Below, one piece after another: positions 1 through 10,720 of a stretch of DNA of 64,000 nt (the first letter of the stretch is position 1; every line of letters starts with the position of its first letter). The notes below the pieces were generated by a model. It did no database searches and had not been told where the DNA came from. It saw only the letters and a list, made by a program, of their open reading frames with translations. The position numbers and the translations under genes were made by a program. The stretch is from Lepraria neglecta (taxonomy: Eukaryota > Ascomycota > Lecanoromycetes > Lecanorales > Stereocaulaceae): positions 372,001 to 436,000 of the forward strand of contig CM065653.1 of assembly GCA_033220425.1 (NCBI GenBank). The letters run 5' to 3'.

Positions 1-245
1 TTCTTGTTGTGGTTGTAATGACAAGATTGGTGCCGACCGTTGAAGCTCGGCGGCGGTTTCCTCACAAATCTGCAGCCGCCGTCAAGCAAGATCTCTCTGT
101 CATCAACCCCTTCGCCCTCTACAACCAATGCTCAAATACACTTCGAAATTGGTGTGACTGCTATGATGAACTTGTTGAAGCTCGTGCCTTTGGGTTTTAT
201 TTCATAATTCTACTACAGCGTACCTCGAGTCCAAGTCACATAATC

Positions 246-2634
246 ATGTCACTCTTTGGAAGCTCTCCGGACGACTCGAGCTTATCTGCGGCCCCAACGC
301 GTGATCAGAAGTCCTCCCTATTCGATGACGAGCAACGACCCTCTACGAAATCTGGTAACTCGTTGTTCGACGATGAGGGAGCTAAAAGGGATTCGCCATG
401 GAGCATGCCCACGCCAAAGAGAGCTAGCAAGAGCGAGCTGGTCAAGACACTGCTGCCGGCATCTGACGTTCCAGAGAGCTACATAGATGCATTTGAAACA
501 CTAGTGGATAGTGGCTATAAGGTAGATGGAGGGAAAATAGGGATTGCTGGTGTTAAGAAGATCTTCGAGGGCAGCTCCGTGGATGCATCCAACCAGGATA
601 AGATACTTAAGCTCGTCACTGGCGGACAGGAAAATGCCCTGGGCCGTAGCGAATTCAACGTCTTGCTCGCCCTGATAGGCTTGTCTCAGGAAAATGAAGA
701 AGCTTCATTGGACTCGGTGGACGAGAGGCGCAAAAGTGAGCTATCTTCGCATTGCAAGTGTTCTCCCGATGCTAATGCTCTGAATTGCAGGTCTCCCAGA
801 GCCATCATTACCTTACATCAAGCAGGCCAGGACAACCAAAGTCTCCGAGAACCTGGAGAATACATCACCTAAGCAGCAAGAGTCAAACCTACCAGCCCAT
901 CAAACAACTCCTGGGAACTCTCCCTCCAGATCACGCCGTTTAAGGAAAGACTCGTTAGAGAACTTAGACGACGATCCATGGGCAAGTCCAGCCCTGCACA
1001 AAGGCCATACGCATATCGTAAACAACGAGGCTACACCATCAAACACTACCGCAGCAAAGCAACTGAGAAACGGTCTCGGCGAACCCTCCAGAACTACGAG
1101 TGCTTTCACGACACATTCCGAAGAGCCCGTGTCAACTCCAATGGCAACGGAAGAAAATGCTGGAGGACTAGGTTGGGGGTCAGATGCGCCGCCTAGCGGT
1201 GGCTTCCCAGGGTCAGGGCGATCAGGCCTTAGTGGTGGAGGCTTTGGGTCAAGTGGAGATGGGCAGGGTAACAATGCCGGCGGCAGTCTTGGAAGATCTC
1301 TGGGTGGAGGACGGACCATCAATCGAGGTGTTGAGGAGACGGTCACTGTTTTTCTTCTCCCGGAAAAGGAAGGCATGTTCATGTTTCAACATCACAACTA
1401 CGAAGTCAAAAGTGCAAGGCGAGCAAGCACTGTAATACGAAGGTATAGCGATTTTGTGTGGTTGCTCGATTGTTTGCACAAGAGATACCCTTTCAGGCAA
1501 TTGCCATTGTTACCGCCCAAAAGAGTCGCAGGTAAGTCCCAGCTTCCGTCCTGAGCGATTACACACATGTTTACCTTGATTTCCAGTCAACGGAAGGCAT
1601 CTGTCGGCCGATGTAACATTCATCGAGAAGCGGAGACGTGGTCTTGTACGATTCCTCAATGCACTCGTCAGACATCCTGTCTTGAGCCAAGAGCAGCTGG
1701 TAGTCATGTTCCTTACCGTGCCCACTGTGAGTTCAGAAATGCCATCATAATTCTAAATAAAGCTTATGTGCAGCACCAGGAACTTGCAGTATGGCGGAAG
1801 CAGGCAACGATATCCGTCCAAGAGGAGTTTACAGGCAAAAGTCTTCCACCAGGTCTCGAGGACTCATTACCCACAAACTTATCAGACACCTTCGATACGG
1901 TTCGATCTGGTGTTCGACAAGCGTCGGAATCCTACATCGGTCTCTGCAACCTGATGGAACGTCTATCCAAGCGAAATCAAGGAGTCGCAGCAGACTATCT
2001 CCGCTTCTCGCAAGCGTTACTGGCACTAACCGAAAGCTCGCCCAACACCTACGCAACTGACACGAATGACGTTCCTTTAATGAACGAGGGCATCAGCTCT
2101 ACAGCAAAGCACCTCACTACAAGTCAGAGTCTACTGGAAGACGAAGCACGTGCCTGGGATGAGGGTGTCCTGGAGGACCTCAAGAAGCAAAGGGATACCC
2201 TTATCAGCGTCCGAGACATGTTTGACCGTCGAGATCGATACGCAAAAGACAACATCCCCTACTTAGAACGCAGGATTGAGAGCAATGAGAACAAGCTTGC
2301 TGGCCTGATGGGGAGACCCGAGGGGACTGCGGCCAAGCCTGGTGAGCAGGAGAAGCTTGAACAAGCTGTTAGAGCCGTAAATTCATACCTGCCCAATTGG
2401 AACGATCGAGCTAACATCAAATAGGACAAGCAGTCAATCGTCGACCAGCATGCTCGAGGAGTATTCATCAAGGAATGCATGCGTGACGAATTGCTTTATT
2501 TCCAGCAGTCGCAATACCATGTTAGCAGGTTGCACCAGGATTGGAGTCAGGAGCGTGTCAAATATGCAGAGCTTCAAGCAGATAATTGGAGGGCACTGAG
2601 CGAAGAAGTTGAGAGCATGCCTTTGGGAGAGTAA
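246..2634 (+). CDS. MVP1: Sorting nexin MVP1 (PX-BAR), five exons
   Basis: Membrane-remodelling sorting nexin that binds PI3P on endosomes and helps recycle cargo toward the vacuole/Golgi. I read exons 246-735, 791-1531, 1587-1726, 1774-2376 and 2425-2634; every junction is GT-AG and in phase, giving about 727 residues, normal for fungal Mvp1. Residues 1-165 match the conserved Mvp1 N-terminus. A Gly/Ser-rich linker follows, then a PX domain at about 330-457 (includes RRYSDFVWL and LPPKRVAVNGRHLSAD). A coiled-coil BAR-like region runs to the end (HQELAVWRKQ... QQSQYHVSRLHQDWSQERVKY). I chose ATG 246 (MSLFGSSPDD) because an earlier in-frame ATG would add an unconserved 79-residue leader. The last intron ends AAATAG, so the apparent stop at 2422 is intronic. 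DCN1 lies 337 bp downstream on the same strand. Confidence 0.93.
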
Positions 2635-2971
2635 GATAGTATTTCTAGTCTGAAGCCCTCAGCTATCTCTGGGCCTTGTTGTACAGCAATGGTACGATAT
2701 GAGGGCGTGTAGATATCCTTGAAGCATAGTACTCAAAGTACGAACCTTCGATAACACATCTATCGAATTTATCAAGTGAACTTCAGCATTTAGTCACCAC
2801 AATCGGCCTACGGCTACTAGCGCGAACTCCACCGTCATCCCGCATCTCGGCCTCACCTCAACTTCATTCATCATTTTCAGCCTGGTCTTCACAGCAGCTA
2901 TAACTATCTTCCCTCAGCACTTTTTCTAGTATTTGACTTCTCGACAGCTTTACACCCTAGATCGCTTCAAG
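2635..2971. other. Intergenic, MVP1-DCN1
   Basis: Spacer holding the MVP1 3' end and the DCN1 promoter/5' UTR. It becomes C/T-rich toward the DCN1 start. No other gene is supported. Confidence 0.6.
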
Positions 2972-5900
2972 ATGCCCTCCTCATACACGCCCCAGCAGAA
3001 GGGGGCGATAGCCCAGTTCGTGGGCTTCACGTCCACGAAAGATAGTGTTGCCGCAAAGGTAGGTTAAGCCAAATCCCTCAAACCCTTCTGTAATTGTAGT
3101 TTACCAGTATGGAGCTACGATGGATTGTATCTGTTTGCTATATCTGCGAAAGTGTTCTTCTTCTCTGTCTTTGGCAAGAGCGACTGGCTAACTATCCCTG
3201 CTATTTCCAGACTCTCAAAGCTCACGGTTGGAATGTTGAGCAAGCAATAGACGCGTATGTATACTATGTTTTCCTAGCATTGCTTTACACTGTTATCAGG
3301 CCTCCTACTGGAGGAATATCACTACATTGCCCGCCTGGTCCGTTGGCTCGTCCTCTAAGGTTCTGGAAATCCCCGCCCGGCACCGTCCAGGTCTCTATTC
3401 AGGAACGCAGCGAAGATGTCGGATAACGACGAGGACGTGATGGAGGGGTGTGGACGAAGATGAGAACCGTGACGTGGAGAGTGATGAGGAGAGCGATGAG
3501 AAGATGGACGTGGACCCAGACGAGCCAAAGAGACAGGAGCACGCGAGGATCATGAAGAAGCAATGCAAAGAGCAGAAGCGTGGAGACTGGAAAGAAAAGA
3601 AGAGCTGGACACAGGAGGGTATAGAGTTGGCATGCCTCGAAGGATCAGAGCAAGATGAACAAGAGCAGGCAACACTGGAGAAGCTCGAGCCAGGAGAGAA
3701 CCTTTACCTCTAGGCCGATGGCATCCTGAGGCAAAATGTTCACCGTACAACAACCGTGGTGATGCATTGATAGATGATGCGTGGATGGACGATTTTTGCG
3801 ATTCCTTGGTTAAGCTATTCAAAAAATGGATAATCCACGCTATAAACGAGGGGATCTAGATCAAAGCAGCGCAGCTTCCTCTAGCTTTCAGATTTGCCAT
3901 GCGGCGGCCTATCATGCCGGAGGCTACATTCCAGTCCACTTTGCAGAGCATGGGCCTGCAGGACGATTTAGACTTGGGAAATATGCCGACCTCGCACACT
4001 CAACCTTTTCCTCATCTTCATGGCACGACGAAAAAGCTTATCTGCGGGATCGATGTCGATCATTCGATCAAACACGTGAGCACAACGTTGAAGCACTCAC
4101 TCAGTCGAGCTGGAAGCCCCACAAGCATGGAAGAAGAGGTTTCTGAGAAGGAAGCTTCAAAGGAGACTGAAGTTGATGACGCCACACTTGAAATTGAAAC
4201 ACGCCAGCGCCTGTGGAGCCTGGACGACCGCATTCAGAAGGGCCACATCGATCTCAAGGAAGTACCTTCGCGTTACCGTAGTGCACTAGAACTCTACGAC
4301 GCGGACAATGAGGTCTTGATCATGGGTCTCCAACAATTCGGCATACCAGATACCAAGCAATGGTCGACTCGCTTCCCGTGGTCCACCAAAGCCCGATCCT
4401 TCCAACACCTCTAAGAGTACTGTCAGTGAAACGCTTAAGCAGGACATCCTCAACGATGAACAGTCGGGGCCCAATATTAGAAAAATTGCAGAGAATATTA
4501 ACCTGTGCCGCTCCAACATTTTGAGACTCGAAGATGCCATCGAGAAGATAGAAAAGTGCCTATCTAGTGTCACATCGTACCCTGAGGATATCGAAGAAAT
4601 ACTCACGGATGGCGCCGATGATCCAACAGAAGCTACTTTGGCTATATAGTGAGATGCTTGCGACAATGATTCGGACGAGGAAGAGGATCCGCGTCAAAAT
4701 CAGAACGTTGTCAACGCGAGTCCCTCCAAGAAAAACAAACCTGATGAGCTGGAAAGGGAGCACAATGGCCCAGCCAGTGCCAAATCAACTTCTATAGGAC
4801 TGGCTTCTCGAGCAAATCAGACATCAAAGGGCGATGCTACTAAGCAAACTGGATTGACAACGTCACCTTTCCCTGTACCAGACTCAAAATCTCAGGACAC
4901 AGGCAACGGGAACTCCGCAGAGAGGAAACCTTCCGAATCTCTACACTCAACCTCCGTCAATCAACAATCTCCAACGCTATGCGGAAGGCCTCCACCCGTA
5001 CCGCAAGCAGCCTATCTATGATGCCGAGGCCAAGAATTTACGTGCAAGTACTTCTATACCAGGTCCCAAGTCCTATGCTGCGGTCAGCCCTGAGAACAGC
5101 TACCAACGGTCAGGTACTCTTATCCCAGATTTCACTTCACCAGCTGCAATCGGCTCTGAAAATCAAGATCAACGGTCAAGTGCTTCTATGCCAGGTTCAG
5201 CTTCAGCTGCAGCGACCGGTTCACCGTACGATCCACAGATCTTTGTAAAAACGTCCTGGGACGGGAGTGTGCCCAGCAGAGAGCGGAATTCATCGCCAGA
5301 AGATGGAACGACTGATGATCTTTGCGGTCTACATATGTCAACTAAGAAAGCCCGAGAGCTCGGTCATGCCATGGGATTGTCAGCGGATCATCTTACAAAC
5401 AAAGTCCGTACAGGGTTGATTCAAAGACAGCAGAGCAAAGACAAAATAGCGAGGAACACAGTCGTTTTCAAAAGCTCCAAATGCAAAGCTTCTACAGCGA
5501 TGCGCTCGCCAAGCCCTGCCAAATCTCCCAAATTGGCAGATCACTTCGAGTTTTTGCGATGCCTGGGGAGACTTTTCGCAGAGCCACTTCGACTGTGAGG
5601 GAACGACACAACCCAGACACCTCCGTCCCAGGTGTCTGCAATGGCCATGCTATTGTTCGTATAACTATCCGCAAGACCGGAAAGGATGGTGCCCTAAGTG
5701 CGAACAATTCTCATCTGCGTGCAAGCGCGATATTCAATCTCCTGAACGCGATCGGACTAGCCAGCCGGATGCAAGCCGATCTCCTGATCCGGCAAAGGGA
5801 AGATTGGGTGGCAGGACACGCCTTTCCAAGACCCTAAACATGATCGTTGCTTTCTTGTGTTCTCTTACGCGAGATGAGAACATCTATGACAAGATCATTG

Positions 5901-8574
5901 AACTTGAAAAATGCCCTCTGACAATGGGTACGATACATTCGGCGCATAGAATGTTAGTGGACATGGGGCAAGCAGTCGGCTCGGGCAGAATCAGAGGTCC
6001 CAGGGGTGCAAAAGACAAAGAGGTTATTACTGTCTTGCGGCGAATTCGAGGGTCATTGAAAAAGTTGCAAGAAAGTTATGAGAGCGGTGCCAGGAATCAA
6101 GGCCCTGCTCGTATTCTAGCAAACCCAGTATCAGCTGGTGACCCACGATCGATGCCATTTCAGCATTCAAATTCGGTGATTGCTCACCTATGTCGCTTTA
6201 TGGAGAATGCCACATTATTCACCCAGCTCAGGGAATGGGGACGGTCTCAGATTACCGATGCTGTTTACCGAAGGCTGAAATTGATGCACGAATACGTCCG
6301 GCAAGTCGTTCAACACGGTAAAATCCAGGTCCATGGTAACGATGACAAGGTTGCTATGTCCATCACGCAACGGCTTGTGCAGGATTATGAAGCCAAAGAG
6401 AATATCTCCCCCAGCAGCTCTGTCAAAAAGTCTGGCCCTCCGGAAGACACAGAACCCAACCCACTGCTCACCTACCTCTCTCGAGTGATGGACTTCGGGG
6501 ACCCACTAAGCATACTCAAGAATCTCGAACAGAGTCCCATGTCCAATTTGACCATGAGAAATCTCAAGGTGATTACTGATCATATCGAACGAGGCATTGA
6601 GTCTGGCGAGCTTAGCAAGGGCCCTGCCCAAGGAGGCAAAGATGCTTATGCTGAAGCCATAATCAAGCATCTGAAGGGCGCTGCGACACCATTGCAAGCT
6701 TGGGCGAATTCCAGCAATGCTCCCGAAAGGCCAAAGAAGGATGAATCGAGATCAGGCTCCACCCATCAAAATCCCGATCATGGCCAAAGACCACGAGTGT
6801 CTTCCTAGCCAGCTATTCCAAAGACCCAGCCAGAACCTATTTGCTCTCCCCATCAAGATCCCGACCATGGCCAAAGTTCGCAAAGGTCTTCCCAGTCAGC
6901 TGTGCCGAGGACTAATACGGAAGCTGAAAGCAAAGAGCAGTGGTCGCCCGAATCAGCTTACAGATCCCTCCCAACGAGCCCGTATGCGCCATCCCAAGGA
7001 TCGTCTCTTTCTAAAACTGATCATGCGATCCCACCAATAATCGACAAAACAGACTAGTATGCAGACTGCATAAAATGCTCTAACAAATTTCCCCCCTACG
7101 ATCTCATCTCACTATCTTGCAAGCACTCCCTGTGCCATCGTTGTTTCGGGATCTTAATCACCACATGTCTTGAAACCTTCGACTGATTCCCAGCTTCCCA
7201 CTGCAAGATAACAATCGCGCTCAAAGTTATCGCCCGTAACGTGTCGCGCGAATTGTTCGCCCGATATCGCAAACGTCAATATGACATGGACCTTGGAAAG
7301 GCTCTACGCTCTGGTGTTTCTCAAGCCAGAGTCCCAACAAATTCTCAGAGTCTACTTACACCCGCTCACAGCCGGTCAGGGTCGCGACAAGAAGCACAAG
7401 TCAACCAGATTAGTGGGACTTCTGATGATCAGAAGAACGACGCAGACGAAAACGAATTTGGGGCACCGCTCACAGGGCAGGGGACTTCCGGCCTACGGAC
7501 CCAGGGTCATGTCGACTCGAGCAATACACCACCTCCAACACCCAGGCCAAAGCCGAAGAAGTTGCTCATATCTACGAAAGCGGTTGCGCCGCCTAAGGCA
7601 CAGATTGACGCAACCTCCAAGGAATGGGCCAATATGACTCCCGGGGCTGCTCTTGAAAATGCCCAAAATCTGGCATTGCAACAACAGATTCATTTCTATT
7701 CAATCCTAGACCAGTGACGTGCTATTAGAGCTCACATTAACAGAAAGGATCAAGAAGCTAATTTGAAATGGCAATTACGTAGATTCTTCTCGAATCCAAA
7801 CGGTTCCTCAACCGCAACATCATCAGCAGCAGTGAGCAAATTGTTCGACAAATATCGAGGTATGATGGTGTCTTTCAAAACATGTTACAAAAAGTACTAA
7901 ACGATGCCAGAAAATGCGAGAGAAGAGCCAGACAAGATCGGTGTAGAAGGTTCAATGAAATATCTCCAAGACCTCGGTGTCAAGCTAGATGAAGTCGTTG
8001 TCCTAGCGGTCCTCACAGAACTCGAGGCACCAACAATGGGAGAGTTCACCCGCGATGGCTTCATCGATGGCTGGACCAAGAATCGGTAAGTATTCCCTAC
8101 CCAGCCTTGAGAGGTCAATGTAAATGTTAATAAGATATCCGCAGCGCCGAAACAATACCGAAACAACAATCCCAAATAGCCCAATGGCGGCGTTCCCTAT
8201 CACAGACGCCCGACTTCTTCAAACGGGTCTACAGAAGCACATTCCTCCTCGCCCGCCTGCCCGGTCAGAAAGTCCTCCCTCTCGACACCGCCATCGAATA
8301 CTGGCGCCTCCTCTTCACCGCCCCTTCGTTATCCTGGACAACGCCGTCTACGCCATGGCTTGCATGGTGGATTGAGTATTTAGAAGGCAATTGGAAGAAG
8401 AGCATTAGTAAGGATATGTGGGATCAGACGGTGATATTTGTTCAGAAGTCGTTGGTGGACGAGAGTATGAATTGGTGGAATGAAGATGGGGCATGGCCGG
8501 GTGTGCTTGATGAGTTCGTTATGTATGTGCGGCAGAAGCGGGGAGGAGTCGAGACGGAGATGGACATTGGTTGA
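2972..8574 (+). CDS. DCN1: DCN1, cullin neddylation co-E3, with a 4.5-kb intron
   Basis: Dcn1 is the scaffold E3 that stimulates NEDD8 transfer onto cullins. Exons 2972-3058, 3211-3254, 7783-7859, 7911-8085 and 8145-8574 sum to 813 nt (270 residues), the usual family length, with every phase intact. The N-terminal UBA-like domain (MPSSYTPQQKGAIAQF... LKAHGWNVEQAIDA) is encoded by exons 1-2. The potentiating-neddylation (PONY) domain (KIGVEG, SPTMGEFTR-like TMGEFTRDGF, IDGW, WLAWWIEYLEGNWK) is encoded by exons 3-5. Intron 2 (3255-7782) is 4,528 nt, some 80 times the local norm, and contains decayed coding DNA. The joined frame reads D-A-F-F-S-N-P across it. Because the exons are unbroken and the splice sites good (GTATGT; TTACGTAG), I infer the gene can still be spliced, but this needs transcript data. 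Confidence 0.85.
5804..6808 (+). pseudogene. Unrecognised ORF with three helical repeats, inside the DCN1 intron
   Basis: This is the longest open frame in the inserted DNA (334 codons). I do not recognise it. It shows three degenerate copies of a roughly 90-residue helical unit, starting near LNMIVAFLCSLTRDENIY, SNSVIAHLCRFMENATLF and PNPLLTYLSRVMDFGDPL. Each copy runs through an L-x-x-M/I-x-x-x-V/I segment and a Gly-rich turn, and ends in a K/R-x-L motif (ITVLRRI, SITQRL, IIKHL). The flanking frames are closed by stops although the same style of sequence continues on both sides. I therefore read it as part of a larger broken gene that may include the RING-like piece downstream. Function is unknown. 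Confidence 0.4.
7060..7717 (+). pseudogene. RING-like zinc-finger fragment with disordered tail, inside the DCN1 intron
   Basis: One frame reads DCIKCSNKFPPYDLISLSCK, then HSLCHRCFGIL, an in-frame TGA where family members often have a residue before F-P, then FPASHCKITI and SRELFARYRKRQYDMD. The Cys/His spacing and the later 'L-x-x-R-Y/F' helix resemble the first RING of fungal IBR/RBR proteins of the type C-x2-C...C-x-H-x2-C-x2-C...FPxxC. The continuation 7241-7717 is Ser/Pro/Gln-rich. The internal stop and the broken upstream frames suggest decay. It could also be the 3' end of a gene with unrecognised introns. Confidence 0.4.
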
Positions 8575-9001
8575 GCGTGGGAGCGATAGTCGTAGGGCTT
8601 GAGGTGGTCTATGTCTAGAGATGGACATGGACATGGACATGGACATGGGACTTAGTGATGATACCATGATTATGCTTTACGATGGCAGGGGTTATTGTGG
8701 TTTTATCGATAGACGAAGTGACAGGCACCCAGCATAGCATGGCGGTGACCGGAGCGGGACGGTCCACATTCATGGGTAATTTGCAATAACATCATTCTCA
8801 TTCTCATTCAGCTTCTGATTCTAATGCTCATCAAAGTTGACTATTCAATCAAAGTTCTTTAGCCTGCTATGAACTAGCAAAGCTATGATCTGTCTATTCT
8901 ATGTACACCCCCATCTTATGCTACCGCAAATACACATTCGCATACTTTCATGTTCTCATATCCCATCTCTCTGCCAAAAGCCAAAAGCCAAAAGCCACTC
9001 C
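8575..9001. other. Convergent 3' spacer DCN1/HEM3 with a short hexamer repeat
   Basis: 3' UTR space between convergent genes. At about 8621-8650 there are five tandem copies of the hexamer ATGGAC. No gene seen. Confidence 0.6.
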
Positions 9002-10240
9002 TCATGCACCATCCTGCCCCCTAATCATCCCCCTATTCAGCGTAATCTCCTTTAATATCTTCTCCGCCCCTTTCTCCACTAACTCTTTATACAACTTCAT
9101 CGCACACTCCTCAGCTTCGGCATCACTGTTCACATAACACCGCTGACTCCCCTCCACGCACTCTTTCCCGTCCAGGCTGACGACCATTGCGCGCATGGTT
9201 AGGAAGCCGCCGGCAACATCTGCGTCAAAAGCAGAGGGCGCGGGGAGCGCGTCGTCGTTCTCAAATCCCTCGTCGCCTTTTCCATCTCCCCCTGCGTCCG
9301 CTAGCCCTGCTTTTGATTGAGGAGCCGCCCCATCCTCCCACCCACACTCCACCCCAACCGGTACACTACACCCCCCTTCCAGCGCCCTCAAAACCCCCCG
9401 TTCAGCCACACACTCCCACCGCACCCTCCTCCCCTCCCTCCCCCTCCCACAACCCCCCACTAACCCCTCAACCCACTCATCGCCAGCCCTCCACTCAACC
9501 CCCAACGCCCCCTGCCCAACCGCATGCAACACCCCCTCGTCACTACCAAGCCACGAACTCACCCTATCACCCATACCGAGTCTTTGTACCCCAGCGCCAG
9601 CGAGGACGAGGGCGTCGAAGCCTAGCGAGGGGGTGTCGAGTTTGTTGAGGCGGGTGCCGATGTTGCCGCGGACGTCTTGGATTGTTAGATGTGGGTATTT
9701 TCTTCGAATCATGGCGGCTCTCCTGACGGAGCTTGTGCCTACGACGCCTCCCTCCGGCAATTCCCCCAGCATCTTCTTCCCCTCTTTTGAGCGCGTAACA
9801 GACATAACCACCGCGTCGCGGGGTTCTTCTCGCATCCCGAAGGCCGCGACGCGGAATTCGCGTGCGATTTGAGTAGGCACGTCTTTCATGCTGTGGACTA
9901 GGATATCGACGCGGCCGTTTAGGAGTTCGGCTTCTAGGTCTTCCGTCCAGAGTGCTTTACCACCGGAGGCGAGGGTGTGGAGGGAGGTGGATTTGTCGGT
10001 GTCGCCGAGGGAGGTGTGGGTTGGGAGGATGGCTGTGGTGAGGGAGGGGGTGTGGGTGGTTAGGAGGGTTGTAAAGAGGTGGCATTGGGTGAGGGCGAGG
10101 GCGGAGGAGCGGGTGCCTATGCGGAGGGTGCGTTGGGTGGAGGGGGTGGAGGAAGGATTGGTGGAGGTAGATGCGGTAGAAGGTGGAGGTGCGGCAGCCA
10201 TGTTGGCGATTGGTGGGCTGGTGAAGGACGGAAAGGGCAA
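9002..10240 (-). CDS. HEM3: Porphobilinogen deaminase (hydroxymethylbilane synthase)
   Basis: Fourth enzyme of haem synthesis: it condenses four porphobilinogens into hydroxymethylbilane. Single exon, up to 412 codons. Diagnostic segments are LRIGTRSSALALTQ, the SMKDVPTQ loop, GTSSVRRAA, VRGNIGTRLNKLD, and GGCSVPVGV, whose Cys carries the dipyrromethane cofactor. The Asp-containing DILVHSMKD segment is present. Two in-frame starts are possible: ATG 10240 and ATG 10201 (MAAAPPPSTAS); fungal enzymes usually begin close to the LRIGTRSS segment, so 10201 is plausible. A low-complexity insert (about residues 305-345, Gly/Asp/Ala-rich) sits in the C-terminal domain before GGFLTMRAMVVSLDG. Very G+C-rich third positions produce long shadow frames on the other strand. 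Confidence 0.95.
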   Translation of the reverse strand: MPFPSFTSPPIANMAAAPPPSTASTSTNPSSTPSTQRTLRIGTRSSALALTQCHLFTTLLTTHTPSLTTAILPTHTSLGDTDKSTSLHTLASGGKALWTEDLEAELLNGRVDILVHSMKDVPTQIAREFRVAAFGMREEPRDAVVMSVTRSKEGKKMLGELPEGGVVGTSSVRRAAMIRRKYPHLTIQDVRGNIGTRLNKLDTPSLGFDALVLAGAGVQRLGMGDRVSSWLGSDEGVLHAVGQGALGVEWRAGDEWVEGLVGGCGRGREGRRVRWECVAERGVLRALEGGCSVPVGVECGWEDGAAPQSKAGLADAGGDGKGDEGFENDDALPAPSAFDADVAGGFLTMRAMVVSLDGKECVEGSQRCYVNSDAEAEECAMKLYKELVEKGAEKILKEITLNRGMIRGQDGA

Positions 10241-10720
10241 CTGGGGTGCGAGATCAATTGGTGGGGGTATGATTGATATTTTCTTTCACCTCATACTGCT
10301 GATATGATTTGAGAAGTGTGAGAGAAAATTGTTTACGCTCCAACGATGAGGTTTCGGAGATGGCGGATATAAGGAATTCTTAGTGGACGAAGTGCTCGTG
10401 AGCACTTGCTGCTTTTAGTATGATGAGAAATCATTGCGAAATATGCATTGCAGCCGTTGTCTCTAGAATCTAGTGTACACCGGTACATAACGAATGACTA
10501 TGCAAATCGTCTGGTAGAATCCTCTCACCCATTTCTTGTTTCCAAACGCCAGGTCTGAAGCTAAGCACCCTCTTCAATCCTCATGCACTAATGCCAATTT
10601 CGCTAGAACCACAGTCGCAAGACGCCATGAGAGTCCTTTCAACAAGGTACAATAGCACACGCTGACTTCTTTTGCCTGAAGGGGACATGCAACGCAAAAT
10701 GCCACCGCCATGATTCATCA
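10241..10720. other. Spacer between HEM3 start and PP2C end
   Basis: Holds the HEM3 promoter and the PP2C 3' UTR (both genes on the minus strand). No further gene or clear motif seen. Confidence 0.6.

Larger units (their letters stand above)
3255..7782 (+). other. Giant DCN1 intron with inserted, decayed gene DNA
   Basis: The interval between DCN1 exons 2 and 3. It contains a run of coding-looking but frame-broken pieces on the plus strand: an acidic Lys/Glu-rich tail (3450-3713), a segment with CGIDVDHSIKH and DDRIQKGHIDLKEVPSRYR (3899-4414), a Ser/Pro-rich disordered stretch (about 4650-5600), a three-repeat ORF (5804-6808), a RING-like piece (about 7060-7240) and a disordered tail (7241-7717). 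The last 60 nt before the acceptor (GCTAAT branch-like, TTACGTAG) look like original intron. I see no clear terminal repeats or target duplication, so the mechanism of insertion is unknown. Confidence 0.7.

Noticed and set aside
900-1382. 160-codon minus-strand frame over MVP1
   Set aside because: Antisense shadow of the Gly/Ser-rich linker exon of MVP1.
9187-10307. Long plus-strand frames opposite HEM3
   Set aside because: Low-complexity Pro/Arg and Gly/Val-rich shadows caused by G+C-rich codons of HEM3.
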